The notes below the pieces were generated by a model. The model saw only the letters and a program-made list of their open reading frames with translations, was not told the origin of the DNA and ran no database searches. Shown here in pieces: positions 40,335 to 50,001 of a stretch of DNA of 64,000 bases. A program made the position numbers and the translations under genes. The number at the start of each line of letters is the position of its first letter. Position 1 is the stretch's first letter. The DNA comes from an uncultured Pelagibacteraceae bacterium (GTDB lineage: Bacteria > Pseudomonadota > Alphaproteobacteria > Pelagibacterales > Pelagibacteraceae): NCBI GenBank assembly GCA_902603555.1, contig CACKVD010000003.1:1-64000 (forward strand), read 5' to 3'.

Positions 40335-40918
40335 ATTTAATATCAGCACTAGCAAATGTTCATTTAACAGGTAAATTTGGTGATCACGAAAGTAAAAATG
40401 AAAATAATCTTTTAAAAATATTAGAAATAAAGAATTTGCTTATAGTTCAAATAACTCAGTACAAAAATTCTACAGTTATGATTGAAAATATTGATGTTGA
40501 TGGTTTAAAATTAAAAGATGAACCATTAAATGTAACAAATAATAACGACACAAGAATTTTATGGAATGGACCAAAAAATTGGCTTTTAGTTTCAACAAAA
40601 AAAAACTTGATCAAAGATATTTTACAAAATTTTAAGGAGTCAGATTTTGCTGTGACAGATTTATCTCACTCAAGAGCTATAATTGAAATAGAAGGTGAAG
40701 AAACTATAGAAGTTTTAAAAAAAGGATGTCCTTTTAATTTTAATAATCTGAAAAAAAATAATTCTATAAATTCTACATACAATGGAATAGCTTTCACAGT
40801 TGATATGTTGGATGAGAGTCCCAATAAAGTAAGATTGTTTACCCTAAGAAGTTTTGGAGAATCTTTATATCACTCTATAACAGACGCATCTTTAGAGTTT
40901 GGTTTTAAATCTATTTAA
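40331..40918 (+). CDS. soxG: Sarcosine oxidase subunit gamma
   Basis: Operon position and VTDLSHSRAIIEIEG; 4-nt overlap with soxA. Confidence 0.88.
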   Translation: MNLISALANVHLTGKFGDHESKNENNLLKILEIKNLLIVQITQYKNSTVMIENIDVDGLKLKDEPLNVTNNNDTRILWNGPKNWLLVSTKKNLIKDILQNFKESDFAVTDLSHSRAIIEIEGEETIEVLKKGCPFNFNNLKKNNSINSTYNGIAFTVDMLDESPNKVRLFTLRSFGESLYHSITDASLEFGFKSI

Positions 40919-40922
40919 AATT

Positions 40923-41771
40923 TTAATCTCGAGTAGCAATATAAACACCAATTGTTGTTATTAAAAAACCTAGAAGATCCAGATTAGTCAAATTTTCATT
41001 TAAAAAAAGCCAAGCCATAAAAGCAGATGTTGCTGGTATTAAAAAAAATATAGAAACAGTTTTGCTTGCTGAGTTGTTTTTAATTAAATACATTAGTATT
41101 GTAAAAGCTCCAAATGATACTAAAAATATTTGATGACTCATTGCAATTATAAATGTTTTTGAAAAATCAATATATGGTTTAGCAAAAAATAATATTAATA
41201 TAATATGAAACGAACATCCCCCAACAGCTTGATAAAAATTACTAACAGGCAAAGGTAAGTTGTTACTTAGTTTTTTTTGCCAAATTGTTGAAGTGGTAAT
41301 TGCAATTAATGCCACAATTGTTGCAACTAATCCTAATAAAGGTATATCTGAACCAACATCTAAACCTAAAACCAGTGCTGCACCTAAAAATCCAAGCAAA
41401 ACACCAATCCATTGTTTCACAGTCACCCTTTCACCTAGTATTGGTCCACTAAGTGCATTAGTTAAAACAGGTTGCAGTGTTACTATTAAAGCAGCTATGC
41501 CGGTAGGCATACCAATTGAGATAGAATAAAAAACTCCTCCTAAATATAATCCGTGAAAAAGGACCCCACTAAATACAGATTCAATTAGATTTTTTTGATT
41601 AATAATTATTGAATATTTTGAATAAAGTGAAAACAACAAAAAACCTAAAGCCACAAAAAAAAATCTAAAAGCAAGAGCTGCAAAAGGATCACTGTTATCA
41701 ATAATTGGCTTAGTTGTGATAAAAGCAGATGACCAAAGCAATATAAATATAAGTGGAAAAATTCTGACCAT
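40923..41771 (-). CDS. EamA/DMT-family transporter
   Basis: IFILLWSSAFITTKP N-terminus and ten TM segments. Confidence 0.88.
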   Translation of the reverse strand: MVRIFPLIFILLWSSAFITTKPIIDNSDPFAALAFRFFFVALGFLLFSLYSKYSIIINQKNLIESVFSGVLFHGLYLGGVFYSISIGMPTGIAALIVTLQPVLTNALSGPILGERVTVKQWIGVLLGFLGAALVLGLDVGSDIPLLGLVATIVALIAITTSTIWQKKLSNNLPLPVSNFYQAVGGCSFHIILILFFAKPYIDFSKTFIIAMSHQIFLVSFGAFTILMYLIKNNSASKTVSIFFLIPATSAFMAWLFLNENLTNLDLLGFLITTIGVYIATRD

Positions 41772-41896
41772 TTCAGGTTTTATAGAACATTTATTCTTAC
41801 TTTGAGTCTTTAAATTTAGTTAAATTTAGTATGAAAATAAAGGCCTTAAGTTCTACCTTGAGTTGTATAGTAAAATGTATAAGATTCGCTAGAGCT

Positions 41897-42220
41897 ATGA
41901 TTAATAGAAAAATAATTTTAGGATTATTTATAGTTAGTTTTTTGGGTGCTTGTGCATCTCCTACAGCAATGCTGGGTCCAGCTTATACTTTAACTTCTTC
42001 TGGTAATGTTATTCAGGCCGGTCTTAGTTATGGATCTAATGAAATGATTACAATGTATACAGGAAAAACTCCACTTGAAAATTTACAAGAAATTAGCTCA
42101 ATTGAACAAAACAAGAAAAAAAATATTCATAAAAAAACTTTAGAAAGCGAAGATTTTTATTTTTTAGTAAAAGAAAAAATTGAAAAAACCAATAAAATTT
42201 TAAAATCTTCTAGTCAATAA
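41897..42220 (+). CDS. Small putative lipoprotein
   Basis: MINRKIILGLFIVSFLGAC lipobox; ATG at 41897 preferred to the upstream tracked start at 41831. Confidence 0.65.
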   Translation: MINRKIILGLFIVSFLGACASPTAMLGPAYTLTSSGNVIQAGLSYGSNEMITMYTGKTPLENLQEISSIEQNKKKNIHKKTLESEDFYFLVKEKIEKTNKILKSSSQ

Positions 42221-42647
42221 TTTTCAAAAAAATAAGCTTTGTTTGCTTAGTTTCTTTACACCACAATTCATAACTTTCACACATTCTCCATAAATGATTA
42301 AATGCTCTTTGTGAAACTTCTAATGGATAATGACTTTTCGTATAATAGAGACTTGGAAAATGAATTAATTGTTTTATCATCATATCTTTTTGAATTTTTA
42401 GTAATCTTATCGTTTCATCAGGAATCTTTTTTTTAGTATCAACATCAATAAAATTATTTTTTTCTAAAAATTTAAACCATTCATCGTGAAATTGACCATT
42501 ACTAATTTTTTTATAAGTTTCAGTTCCTATAAAACCTTCAACTGCATCAATATTAGAAAAACTAGGATTTTTTTTTTTAATTTCACAAATTTTTGAATAA
42601 ATTACTTCAGCAACAAATAATACATATGGTCTTTCTTTAGACTGCAT
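42210..42647 (-). CDS. Hypothetical protein (145 aa)
   Basis: Full ORF, abuts the racemase gene. Confidence 0.6.
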   Translation of the reverse strand: MQSKERPYVLFVAEVIYSKICEIKKKNPSFSNIDAVEGFIGTETYKKISNGQFHDEWFKFLEKNNFIDVDTKKKIPDETIRLLKIQKDMMIKQLIHFPSLYYTKSHYPLEVSQRAFNHLWRMCESYELWCKETKQTKLIFLKIID

Positions 42648-43393
42648 TATTTATTATATTTTTTCATAGCAGCATTTGCTAAAATTAAATTTGGATCTAA
42701 AAATATTTTAGATGATTTAATGGTTTTAAACGATTTAAAAGCAAATATTGCAATAGGAAGCTCAGTGCATCCGAGAATAATTTTTTTACATTCTTTTTTT
42801 ATTAAATAATTAATTGCAGGTTTAATAATTTTGCTAGCAGCTTTAACATTTCCCATTTTTACAAGTTTAATAGCTTTGTTCACTGAATTTTTTTGATTTA
42901 CCTTATTTGGAAAAACTAGATCAAAATGTTTATCAAAAAATTTATTATAAACACCTGTTTTTAAAGTACCTTCAGTTGCCAAAAGACCAATCTTAGATTT
43001 TTTTTTACATTTTTTTAAAGTGTATCTAAATACTTCTTGAGGCATATTTATCATTGGTAGATTTATTTTTCTTTTTAAATCATCATACCAATAATGAGCT
43101 GTATTACAGGGGATAACTATAAATTTACACTTACTTTTCTTTAATACCTTACATCCATTCAACAAACTTTTTAAAACTAATAAATATTTTTTTTCACTAA
43201 TTCTATTATTGGGTCTGTTTGACAAACTTTTAGTTTGAACCCCTATAGATTCAGGTCTTCCAGGAATATTTGATTTATTATAAAGAAGAAATAAAGGGTA
43301 TTCTTGATCTATTTTTCCTCTGTATAAAATTGCAAGCTTATTACAAAAGTCTAGGCCTGCTTGCGTTCCCATTCCTCCCAATATACCAATCAT
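42647..43393 (-). CDS. Aspartate/glutamate racemase family protein
   Basis: IGILGGMGTQAGLDF, IPCNTAHYWYDDL, ILGCTELPIA. Confidence 0.92.
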   Translation of the reverse strand: MIGILGGMGTQAGLDFCNKLAILYRGKIDQEYPLFLLYNKSNIPGRPESIGVQTKSLSNRPNNRISEKKYLLVLKSLLNGCKVLKKSKCKFIVIPCNTAHYWYDDLKRKINLPMINMPQEVFRYTLKKCKKKSKIGLLATEGTLKTGVYNKFFDKHFDLVFPNKVNQKNSVNKAIKLVKMGNVKAASKIIKPAINYLIKKECKKIILGCTELPIAIFAFKSFKTIKSSKIFLDPNLILANAAMKKYNK

Positions 43394-43406
43394 AATAAAA
43401 TTATTT

Positions 43407-43493
43407 TTCTTTTATTAATTAATAAAAGAATAAATAATTGGCTATAAAAATAAATCAATTCTTAAAAAAAGAATTAAATAATCTATAGCCAAT
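43407..43493 (-). terminator. Structured region downstream of cspA: nested stem-loop plus palindrome
   Basis: ATTGGCTATA...TATAGCCAAT enclosing AATTCTT-aaaaa-AAGAATT, then 24-bp palindrome TTCTTTTATTAATTAATAAAAGAA. Confidence 0.5.
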
Positions 43494-43510
43494 AAATATT
43501 AGTGTGAAAA

Positions 43511-43717
43511 TTATGCAGTTTTTAAGTTAACTGCTGAAGGACCTTTAGGACCATCTTCAACATCGAAAGTCAAAGCTTGACCCTCATCTAAACCGTTCAT
43601 ACCAGCATCTCTTACTGCTGAAACATGTACAAACACATCTTTTTCTTTGTCTTCTCTTTCAATAAAACCAAAACCTTTGGTTGGATTGAACCATTTTACT
43701 TTTCCTTGTAGACTCAT
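43511..43717 (-). CDS. cspA: Cold-shock domain protein
   Basis: [27 protein letters not shown]. Confidence 0.96.
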   Translation of the reverse strand: MSLQGKVKWFNPTKGFGFIEREDKEKDVFVHVSAVRDAGMNGLDEGQALTFDVEDGPKGPSAVNLKTA

Positions 43718-43834
43718 ATTTTTCTTCTTACTTTTTGTTATATTAATTTATTACTTATAATTAAGTAATAACCGCTTTCTTTAGAATTTAGAGGGTTTTG
43801 TCAACTAAATTGATAGATTAAAGGTATATTTATT

Positions 43835-44302
43835 TTAATCGTTGCTAATAAGCTTGGTTAAATAAATTGAATTAACATCTTCTTTATAATGAGCAAAAGG
43901 TTCACATGGTTCAAAAAGGCATTTTTTGAACAGTTTTCTAGCTGGTTCAAAAAAATTTCCTGCTCCTGTTTCAATGCTCAATCTCTTAATATTTAATTTT
44001 TTTGCTTCAGCAATTAAATGTTCTACAACTTTTATACCATTACCTTTTTGTCTAAATTTATCATGAATTCTTATTGATTTAAATTCACCATGTTCTTTAT
44101 CTAAAAATTTCAAAGCACCACAACCTAACAATTGTTCCTCTTCCCATAAACTCCAAAATTTGATTGAATCATCTTTTAAACCAGGTATATCCAAAACATG
44201 TGCACTTCCTTGGGGAGAAGCTGCTCTTAGTTCAATAAAATGTTTTGTCAAAAGTTCATTTACTTCTGGGTGTTCAAAATTTCCCTCAATTGATTTAAGC
44301 AT
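43835..44302 (-). CDS. GNAT-family N-acetyltransferase
   Basis: ELLGCGALKFLDKEHGEFKSIRIHDKFRQKGNGIKVVEHLI. Confidence 0.9.
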   Translation of the reverse strand: MLKSIEGNFEHPEVNELLTKHFIELRAASPQGSAHVLDIPGLKDDSIKFWSLWEEEQLLGCGALKFLDKEHGEFKSIRIHDKFRQKGNGIKVVEHLIAEAKKLNIKRLSIETGAGNFFEPARKLFKKCLFEPCEPFAHYKEDVNSIYLTKLISND

Positions 44303-45349
44303 CTATAATAAAGTAGTTATATGTCCCATTTTTCTTTTTTCTTTTATCTCCTTTTTAAGATAATCAAAGAAAAATTCATTATGATTTAAATTAGTATTAT
44401 TTCTATATTCTTTTATTTGATTTCCAATCAAATTAATCATTTTTGCATTAGATAATTTTTTTAAAGGGATTTTTTCAAAGGAACAAACTGCTCTTACATG
44501 ATTTTCAAATTGACTTACATTATAAGCATTTATTGTTAAATGACCTGAGTTATGAACTCTAGGAGCTATTTCATTAACATATAAATTTTCATTTCTATCA
44601 ATGAAAAATTCCACACATAAAGTACCAATATATTTTAATTCTTCTGCAATCTGTTTTGCCCATTCTTTAGATTGTTCCAATATTTTATTGCTTATTTCTG
44701 CTGGAATTTTTGAATGTTTAAGTATTTGATCTTCATGAGTATTTTCTATTGGTTCATATATCTCATAATTGTTATTGCTAAATCTTGTTATAATGACTGA
44801 AATTTCTTTTTTAAGTTTTACTAGTTTTTCAAGAATATATCCTTTTGAAAAATCTACATTTATCAAATTGAGATCTTCTATCTTTTTAATAGGGTATTGT
44901 CCTTTGCCATCATACCCCATAGTAGTTGTTTTTAAAATTCCTGGAAGAAAATCCTCTAAGGTTTCAATATCAGATTTTTTTTCTATACTTACATACCTGG
45001 TAGTTCGAATATTTAATTTATTTATAAAATCTTTTTCTGCTAATCTATGTTGTATTAGTCTATTTACTGAGGGTTTTGGTAAGACAGTTTTTAATTTATT
45101 CATTTCGTTGAGAGTTTCAAAGGGAATATTTTCAAATTCATAAGTTATAACGTCAACTTTTTTGACGAATTCTAAAATTTTTTCATTGTCTCTATAAGAA
45201 CCAAATATAAATTCATCACAAAAATTTTGTGCAGGTGCATCTTTGTCATCACAGTAAATTGTAGTTTTTATATTCAATTTTTTTGCAGCCACTGAAAGCA
45301 TACTTCCTAATTGACCTCCACCAATAATACCCAGATTTTTATGTGACAT
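44303..45349 (-). CDS. purK: N5-carboxyaminoimidazole ribonucleotide synthase
   Basis: IGIIGGGQLGSMLSVAA, ILKTTTMGYDGKGQY, EIAPRVHNSGHLT. Confidence 0.96.
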   Translation of the reverse strand: MSHKNLGIIGGGQLGSMLSVAAKKLNIKTTIYCDDKDAPAQNFCDEFIFGSYRDNEKILEFVKKVDVITYEFENIPFETLNEMNKLKTVLPKPSVNRLIQHRLAEKDFINKLNIRTTRYVSIEKKSDIETLEDFLPGILKTTTMGYDGKGQYPIKKIEDLNLINVDFSKGYILEKLVKLKKEISVIITRFSNNNYEIYEPIENTHEDQILKHSKIPAEISNKILEQSKEWAKQIAEELKYIGTLCVEFFIDRNENLYVNEIAPRVHNSGHLTINAYNVSQFENHVRAVCSFEKIPLKKLSNAKMINLIGNQIKEYRNNTNLNHNEFFFDYLKKEIKEKRKMGHITTLL

Positions 45350-45353
45350 GTTT

Positions 45354-45845
45354 TTACTTAGGTTTTTTTTTAATTGACCTTGTTTGTTTTAATCGCCAAT
45401 TATTTAATCTTTTTTTTATTTTAAAATCATTGTTTGCAATAATTGAAGCTGCCAACAACGCCGCATTTATAGCACCATCTCCACCTATGGCCAAAGTACC
45501 AACTGGGATACCTTTAGGCATTTGAGCTATTGAGAGTAAACTATCTAGACCTTTGAGTTTTTTAGTCTCAATTGGAACACCTAATACTGGTATTGACGTC
45601 AAAGACGATATCATTCCTGGCAAATGTGCTGAACCTCCAGCTCCTGCTATTATTACTCCAATATTATTTTTTTCAACAGATAGGGCAAAATCAAACATTC
45701 TCTTAGGTGTACGATGAGCTGAAATTATTTTAGTTTCATGTTTAATACCCATCATTTTAAGGATTTTGACTGATAATTTCATAGTTTTGTAATCAGATTG
45801 ACTACCCATAACAATTGAAACTTTGAGTTTTTTATTCTTTTTCAT
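45354..45845 (-). CDS. purE: N5-carboxyaminoimidazole ribonucleotide mutase
   Basis: VSIVMGSQSDYKTM, ISAHRTPKRM, IAGAGGSAHLPGM. Confidence 0.97.
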   Translation of the reverse strand: MKKNKKLKVSIVMGSQSDYKTMKLSVKILKMMGIKHETKIISAHRTPKRMFDFALSVEKNNIGVIIAGAGGSAHLPGMISSLTSIPVLGVPIETKKLKGLDSLLSIAQMPKGIPVGTLAIGGDGAINAALLAASIIANNDFKIKKRLNNWRLKQTRSIKKKPK

Positions 45846-45948
45846 GATTTTGTTTACTTAAACCTTATTTCAAAAATACATAAAAAATTCAATAAAATAA
45901 ATAGAATTTAAAAAAACATATTGGTATGGTTTAAAATTAGTAATCAAA

Positions 45949-46914
45949 ATGAAATTTAAAATAGATAATCTTCAGTACTGCAAATGGTCAAGAGAAATTT
46001 TTGAAATTAATAGACAAGCAGGCCTTGATGCCGTTCATGTGACTATAGTTTATCACGAAGATTATGATGAGTTATTAAATGAAATTAAAAAATGGGAAAA
46101 ATTATTCAAAGATAATGCTGATCTTATTTTTTTAGGAAAAAATTTTAAAGATATTGAAAAAGCAAATACTGAAAAGAAAACAGCAATTTTTTTTGGCTTT
46201 CAAAATTGTTCACCAATAGAGGATGATATAAGTTTAGTTGAAAAAGTTCATGATCTTGGTTGTAGATTTATGCAGCTTACGTATAATAATCAATCTCTAT
46301 TAGCTACAGGTTGCTATGAAAAGATTGATAGTGGTGTAACTAATTTTGGTAGAGAGGTTATAAAAGAAATGAATAGAGTGGGTGTTGTCATTGATATGTC
46401 ACACTCAGCAGAAAAAAGCACTTTTGATGCTATAGAAATAAGTGAAAAACCTATTGTTATTACTCATGCAAACCCATCTTTTTGGCATGCAGCAAAAAGA
46501 AATAAATCTTCCGAATTATTAAAAACTTTAAGTGATAGTGGCGGTATCTTAGGGTTATCACTTTATCCACATCACTTAAAAAACAATACAAACTGTTCTT
46601 TAGAAAGTTTTTGTGAAATGGTAGCTAAAACTGCTGATGTTATGAGCGTTAATAATATTGGCATTGGTTCAGATCTCTGTATGAATCAACCCGATGAGGT
46701 TGTTGAATGGATGAGAAATGGCACTTGGTCAAAAAATAAAAATTATGGAGAAGGTTCAAAAAATAAGCCTGGTTTTCCAAAACAACCAGTCTGGTTTGAG
46801 GATGCGAGAGGTTTTTCTAATTTAGAAATAGGATTAAAAAAAGTAGGTTTTTCAGAAACTGAGACCAATGGGATACTTGGTAATAACTGGTATAATTTTT
46901 ATAAAGCAATTTAG
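45949..46914 (+). CDS. Membrane dipeptidase (peptidase M19 family)
   Basis: DMSHSAEKSTFDAIEISEKPIVITHANP, GIGSDLCMNQP; GNNWYNFYKA C-terminus. Confidence 0.88.
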   Translation: MKFKIDNLQYCKWSREIFEINRQAGLDAVHVTIVYHEDYDELLNEIKKWEKLFKDNADLIFLGKNFKDIEKANTEKKTAIFFGFQNCSPIEDDISLVEKVHDLGCRFMQLTYNNQSLLATGCYEKIDSGVTNFGREVIKEMNRVGVVIDMSHSAEKSTFDAIEISEKPIVITHANPSFWHAAKRNKSSELLKTLSDSGGILGLSLYPHHLKNNTNCSLESFCEMVAKTADVMSVNNIGIGSDLCMNQPDEVVEWMRNGTWSKNKNYGEGSKNKPGFPKQPVWFEDARGFSNLEIGLKKVGFSETETNGILGNNWYNFYKAI

Positions 46915-46916
46915 AA

Positions 46917-48578
46917 ATGAAAGTAGAATTAAGAGATCCAAATGTAATAATGAAACTTTCAAGACTTGGGTCGTTTCATCAATCAAAATTATCATTTTTA
47001 AGAAGTTTCTTGAGTGAATTTAAGGACTGGGATTATAAAAGAGATGTATTCAATTTAGATAAAGATGGATTTGGAGTAGCGGTATATTCTTTTAAAAAAA
47101 AAGAAAGAGTTTACTCATTAGTATGTTTTGCTAATAAAATTAATGATGATGATAGATCAGATAGGGTTATTGCCACGAAATGGGATGCGGCTTTTACATT
47201 GCATGATGGTGTTCCAGATATCAAAGATATTGAAAGATTAAAAAATGAGGTCCCAAAACAAGAAGTTGGAAGACTATCTTATAAAGAACTTACATTATCA
47301 AGAGCCAATAAATCAGTTAGAATGTTTAACCATGTTGTTGAAAGTTTAAGTAATGGATCTCAACCAAATTTAGAATTATTAGAAAAAGTTGGTTATCTTT
47401 ACAGGACTACTGCAGTTTATGGCTCAGGTAAATTTGGTTTAGCAGATCGCTTTAGAATTAAAAATAGAGAAGAAATAAATGGTCCTTTCAGACTAGAAAT
47501 GATGTTAGTTTATTTAGTAAGACAATTCACCTTTGACCAAGTTAATCATGTTGCGAAATCAAAGAATCCTAAAAAAGCAGTAAAACTAGATCCTAAAATT
47601 TGTAAAAATCTCGGAATAGGAAATTCGACTGGATTAGGTATGGCCCCTTTTATTGTTAATCACCCTACTTTACTTAACAATTGGATTTTCTGTCGGGAAA
47701 CAGCCTTAAAAAAGATTAGAGAAATCAAAATAGTAAAAATTCAAGATAGTGAGTTATTTAAAAGTTGCGTAAGAAACTCAATCAAAAATATAACTAGCTG
47801 GAATACTGAAAGCGAATATCAGCTTAAAAAAATAAATCATTTACTAAGAGATGTAAGAAAATTTTTAGATTTTGTTGAAAATAAATTTAGCTTTGAAACA
47901 GATTATCCATTTAATAAAATTTATTTGTGGTTAGAAAAAGAGGCATGTGAAGAATGTATTGAATATATTGTTTCAATTATGATGGAACCTTTTGGTGAAA
48001 TCACTGAACCTTTAATAAAAAAAATGAGTTCTGATGAGGAAAAATACTTTAATATACCTACGAATAGAACAGCCGGAAATTTAAAAAGCATCATAGAGGC
48101 AAAATACAAAAATATTCTAGAAATTGATTTTGAAAAACAGACAAATTTTAAAAAATTTTGGTTTATTTCAAAAAATAAAGAAGAACCAAGATTAGCTGAT
48201 CGCTTTGAAGAGCAGGGATCAGAATTAGAGCAGCCTCTTGCGATAGCAAGAGATATTAAAAAATTATACAATAAATTGTTATCAACAAAAAAAACTTTAA
48301 GGATAGATAAGTTTTTAAATGAAAATTCAGACTTAAGACATGTTGTAAGAAGAGCTTTTATTATTGAAAAATTTCCTTATTCAGAGATTCAAGATAATAC
48401 AATTAGTGAAAATATTGTTCCAATAGATATGCTTAGATTAAAATTATCTTTTTTTGGAGCTTTAAAATTTGATCCAAGATCAGATAAATGGCTTCGTATA
48501 TGCATGTTTCAAGGTGCACCACTTCCAAATGAGCTTGGTGATTACGATGAACAGTGGGTTTATAAATCTCATTCTTAA
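46917..48578 (+). CDS. Uncharacterised conserved-looking protein (553 aa)
   Basis: Full ORF directly after dipeptidase; GNSTGLGMAPFIVNHPTLLNNW, no family recognised. Confidence 0.75.
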   Translation: MKVELRDPNVIMKLSRLGSFHQSKLSFLRSFLSEFKDWDYKRDVFNLDKDGFGVAVYSFKKKERVYSLVCFANKINDDDRSDRVIATKWDAAFTLHDGVPDIKDIERLKNEVPKQEVGRLSYKELTLSRANKSVRMFNHVVESLSNGSQPNLELLEKVGYLYRTTAVYGSGKFGLADRFRIKNREEINGPFRLEMMLVYLVRQFTFDQVNHVAKSKNPKKAVKLDPKICKNLGIGNSTGLGMAPFIVNHPTLLNNWIFCRETALKKIREIKIVKIQDSELFKSCVRNSIKNITSWNTESEYQLKKINHLLRDVRKFLDFVENKFSFETDYPFNKIYLWLEKEACEECIEYIVSIMMEPFGEITEPLIKKMSSDEEKYFNIPTNRTAGNLKSIIEAKYKNILEIDFEKQTNFKKFWFISKNKEEPRLADRFEEQGSELEQPLAIARDIKKLYNKLLSTKKTLRIDKFLNENSDLRHVVRRAFIIEKFPYSEIQDNTISENIVPIDMLRLKLSFFGALKFDPRSDKWLRICMFQGAPLPNELGDYDEQWVYKSHS

Positions 48579-48581
48579 TTT

Positions 48582-49193
48582 ATGAAATCATTGAGTGAAA
48601 TAGAAACAACATCAAAAAGAGCTAGTCGTGCCATGGGTTTTTCTTGGGGAGTCGCTGAAGAGGTCGCTAAAGGTATAAGATTATTGGAATTTTTTGGTTT
48701 GCCTGGAATTAAAAATTTAAATCAATACTATAAAGATCGTGACAATCGTAATTATGAAAATTCAAAAATAATAAAAAAAAACAATAAACCAAACAAATTA
48801 CCTTATTGTCCAATTACTCTTGGTGTAAGCTTTCTAGATCAAATTAAAAAAATTGAAAAGTTCAAAAAATGCACTTTTCAAAAAATTGCTTATCCAATTT
48901 TATTTTTACCTTTTTTAAGTAGAAGTTCAGAAATCATAGGAAAGAAATTACTATTTCAATTTGATAAGAATGAATTTTTATTAAATTTTAATGTTAATAT
49001 TTCATCTAATTTTATAAGAAAAAAATTTCCATCAATTGCTAAAAAAATTGAAGTAAATTTTTTAGATAATAAAGATTCATTTACTGGAACGGAATGGAAA
49101 AATTTATACAAATTATCTGAAGACACATTTGTTGAGGAAACAGATAGTTTAAAACAAGGAGCTGCAGGGGCTGGTTTAACTGACAATGATTAA
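48582..49193 (+). CDS. DUF3726 family protein
   Basis: SLSEIETTSKRASRAMGFSWGVAEEVAKGIRLLE; C-terminal GAAGAGLTDND. Confidence 0.8.
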   Translation: MKSLSEIETTSKRASRAMGFSWGVAEEVAKGIRLLEFFGLPGIKNLNQYYKDRDNRNYENSKIIKKNNKPNKLPYCPITLGVSFLDQIKKIEKFKKCTFQKIAYPILFLPFLSRSSEIIGKKLLFQFDKNEFLLNFNVNISSNFIRKKFPSIAKKIEVNFLDNKDSFTGTEWKNLYKLSEDTFVEETDSLKQGAAGAGLTDND

Positions 49194-49347
49194 AGATAAA
49201 GATAATGAAGAAAAGGATTTGAAAGAATTAGATAATATCTGCGAGGAATGTAAAGATGAAAACGAAAGTGTTTCTCAAAATTTAATTCTTATAGGTTATA
49301 AAATTTGTAAATCTTGCAGAGTATCAAAAACAATTTTTCCTATTTAG
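49186..49347 (+). CDS. Small CxxC-CxxC protein (53 aa), putative zinc ribbon
   Basis: ATG overlaps the DUF3726 stop by 8 nt; MIKDKDNEEKDLKELDNICEECKDENESVSQNLILIGYKICKSCRVSKTIFPI; below track cutoff. Confidence 0.6.
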   Translation: MIKDKDNEEKDLKELDNICEECKDENESVSQNLILIGYKICKSCRVSKTIFPI

Positions 49348-49886
49348 ATATGATTGACTGGCATCATGTTCATTCTACTCATTACAAAAGAAATTGATAA
49401 AAAGGCAATAATTAAAAAAGATAAAAAAACTATTCCAAAAGACTTAAAACTTGATTTGAGATTTAAGATTTGTTTCGTTGAAATTATTAAACCTGCAAAA
49501 ATCCAAAATTGCGTTAAAAATATAATTGGTATCATTAAATCAGGAGTTAAAGCGAAAAATCTTAAGAGCCCAGGAGCATGAGCAAAACCTACAGCAGTCA
49601 AAACTTTTTTAAAAGACACCTTAGTTTGTTTATCAGGAAATAATTTTACACCTATTACAAATATAAATAACGCCCAAATAAACCAAGTTATAATTGCTGT
49701 TAACCCAGACATTGCAACTGCAGTTTTAATAACTGTATTGGCAGCAACTGCGCCAGCGATCCCATCTAAAATCATTATTAGTCCAGCAAAATAAATTGAC
49801 GCTTCACCAAAATTTTTATTATCGCTATAGAGAGATTTATCTAACTTAATAGATTTAAAAATAATACTGAGAAATTCACCAAACAT
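49344..49886 (-). CDS. YIP1-family membrane protein
   Basis: Five TM segments with AGLIMILDGIAGAVAAN and KVLTAVGFAHAPGLL pattern. Confidence 0.78.
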   Translation of the reverse strand: MFGEFLSIIFKSIKLDKSLYSDNKNFGEASIYFAGLIMILDGIAGAVAANTVIKTAVAMSGLTAIITWFIWALFIFVIGVKLFPDKQTKVSFKKVLTAVGFAHAPGLLRFFALTPDLMIPIIFLTQFWIFAGLIISTKQILNLKSSFKSFGIVFLSFLIIAFLSISFVMSRMNMMPVNHI

Positions 49887-49991
49887 TTATTTTTTTTTAT
49901 TTTTTTGTTCTTTGTAAGATACAATTAGTGGAAAGAGTATTAAAGCAATAGCAATTATAATGCAAATTCCAATTAAGAAACCTTTAGTCAT
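49887..49991 (-). CDS. Single-TM microprotein (34 aa)
   Basis: MTKGFLIGICIIIAIALILFPLIVSYKEQKNKKK read on minus strand; stop directly abuts the YIP1 start. Confidence 0.4.
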   Translation of the reverse strand: MTKGFLIGICIIIAIALILFPLIVSYKEQKNKKK

Positions 49992-50001
49992 TAAAATATT
50001 T

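Noticed and set aside
43407-43493. Palindromes as a mobile-element terminal repeat or CRISPR unit
   Set aside because: No matching second copy or transposase noticed, no spacer periodicity; location fits a 3' UTR
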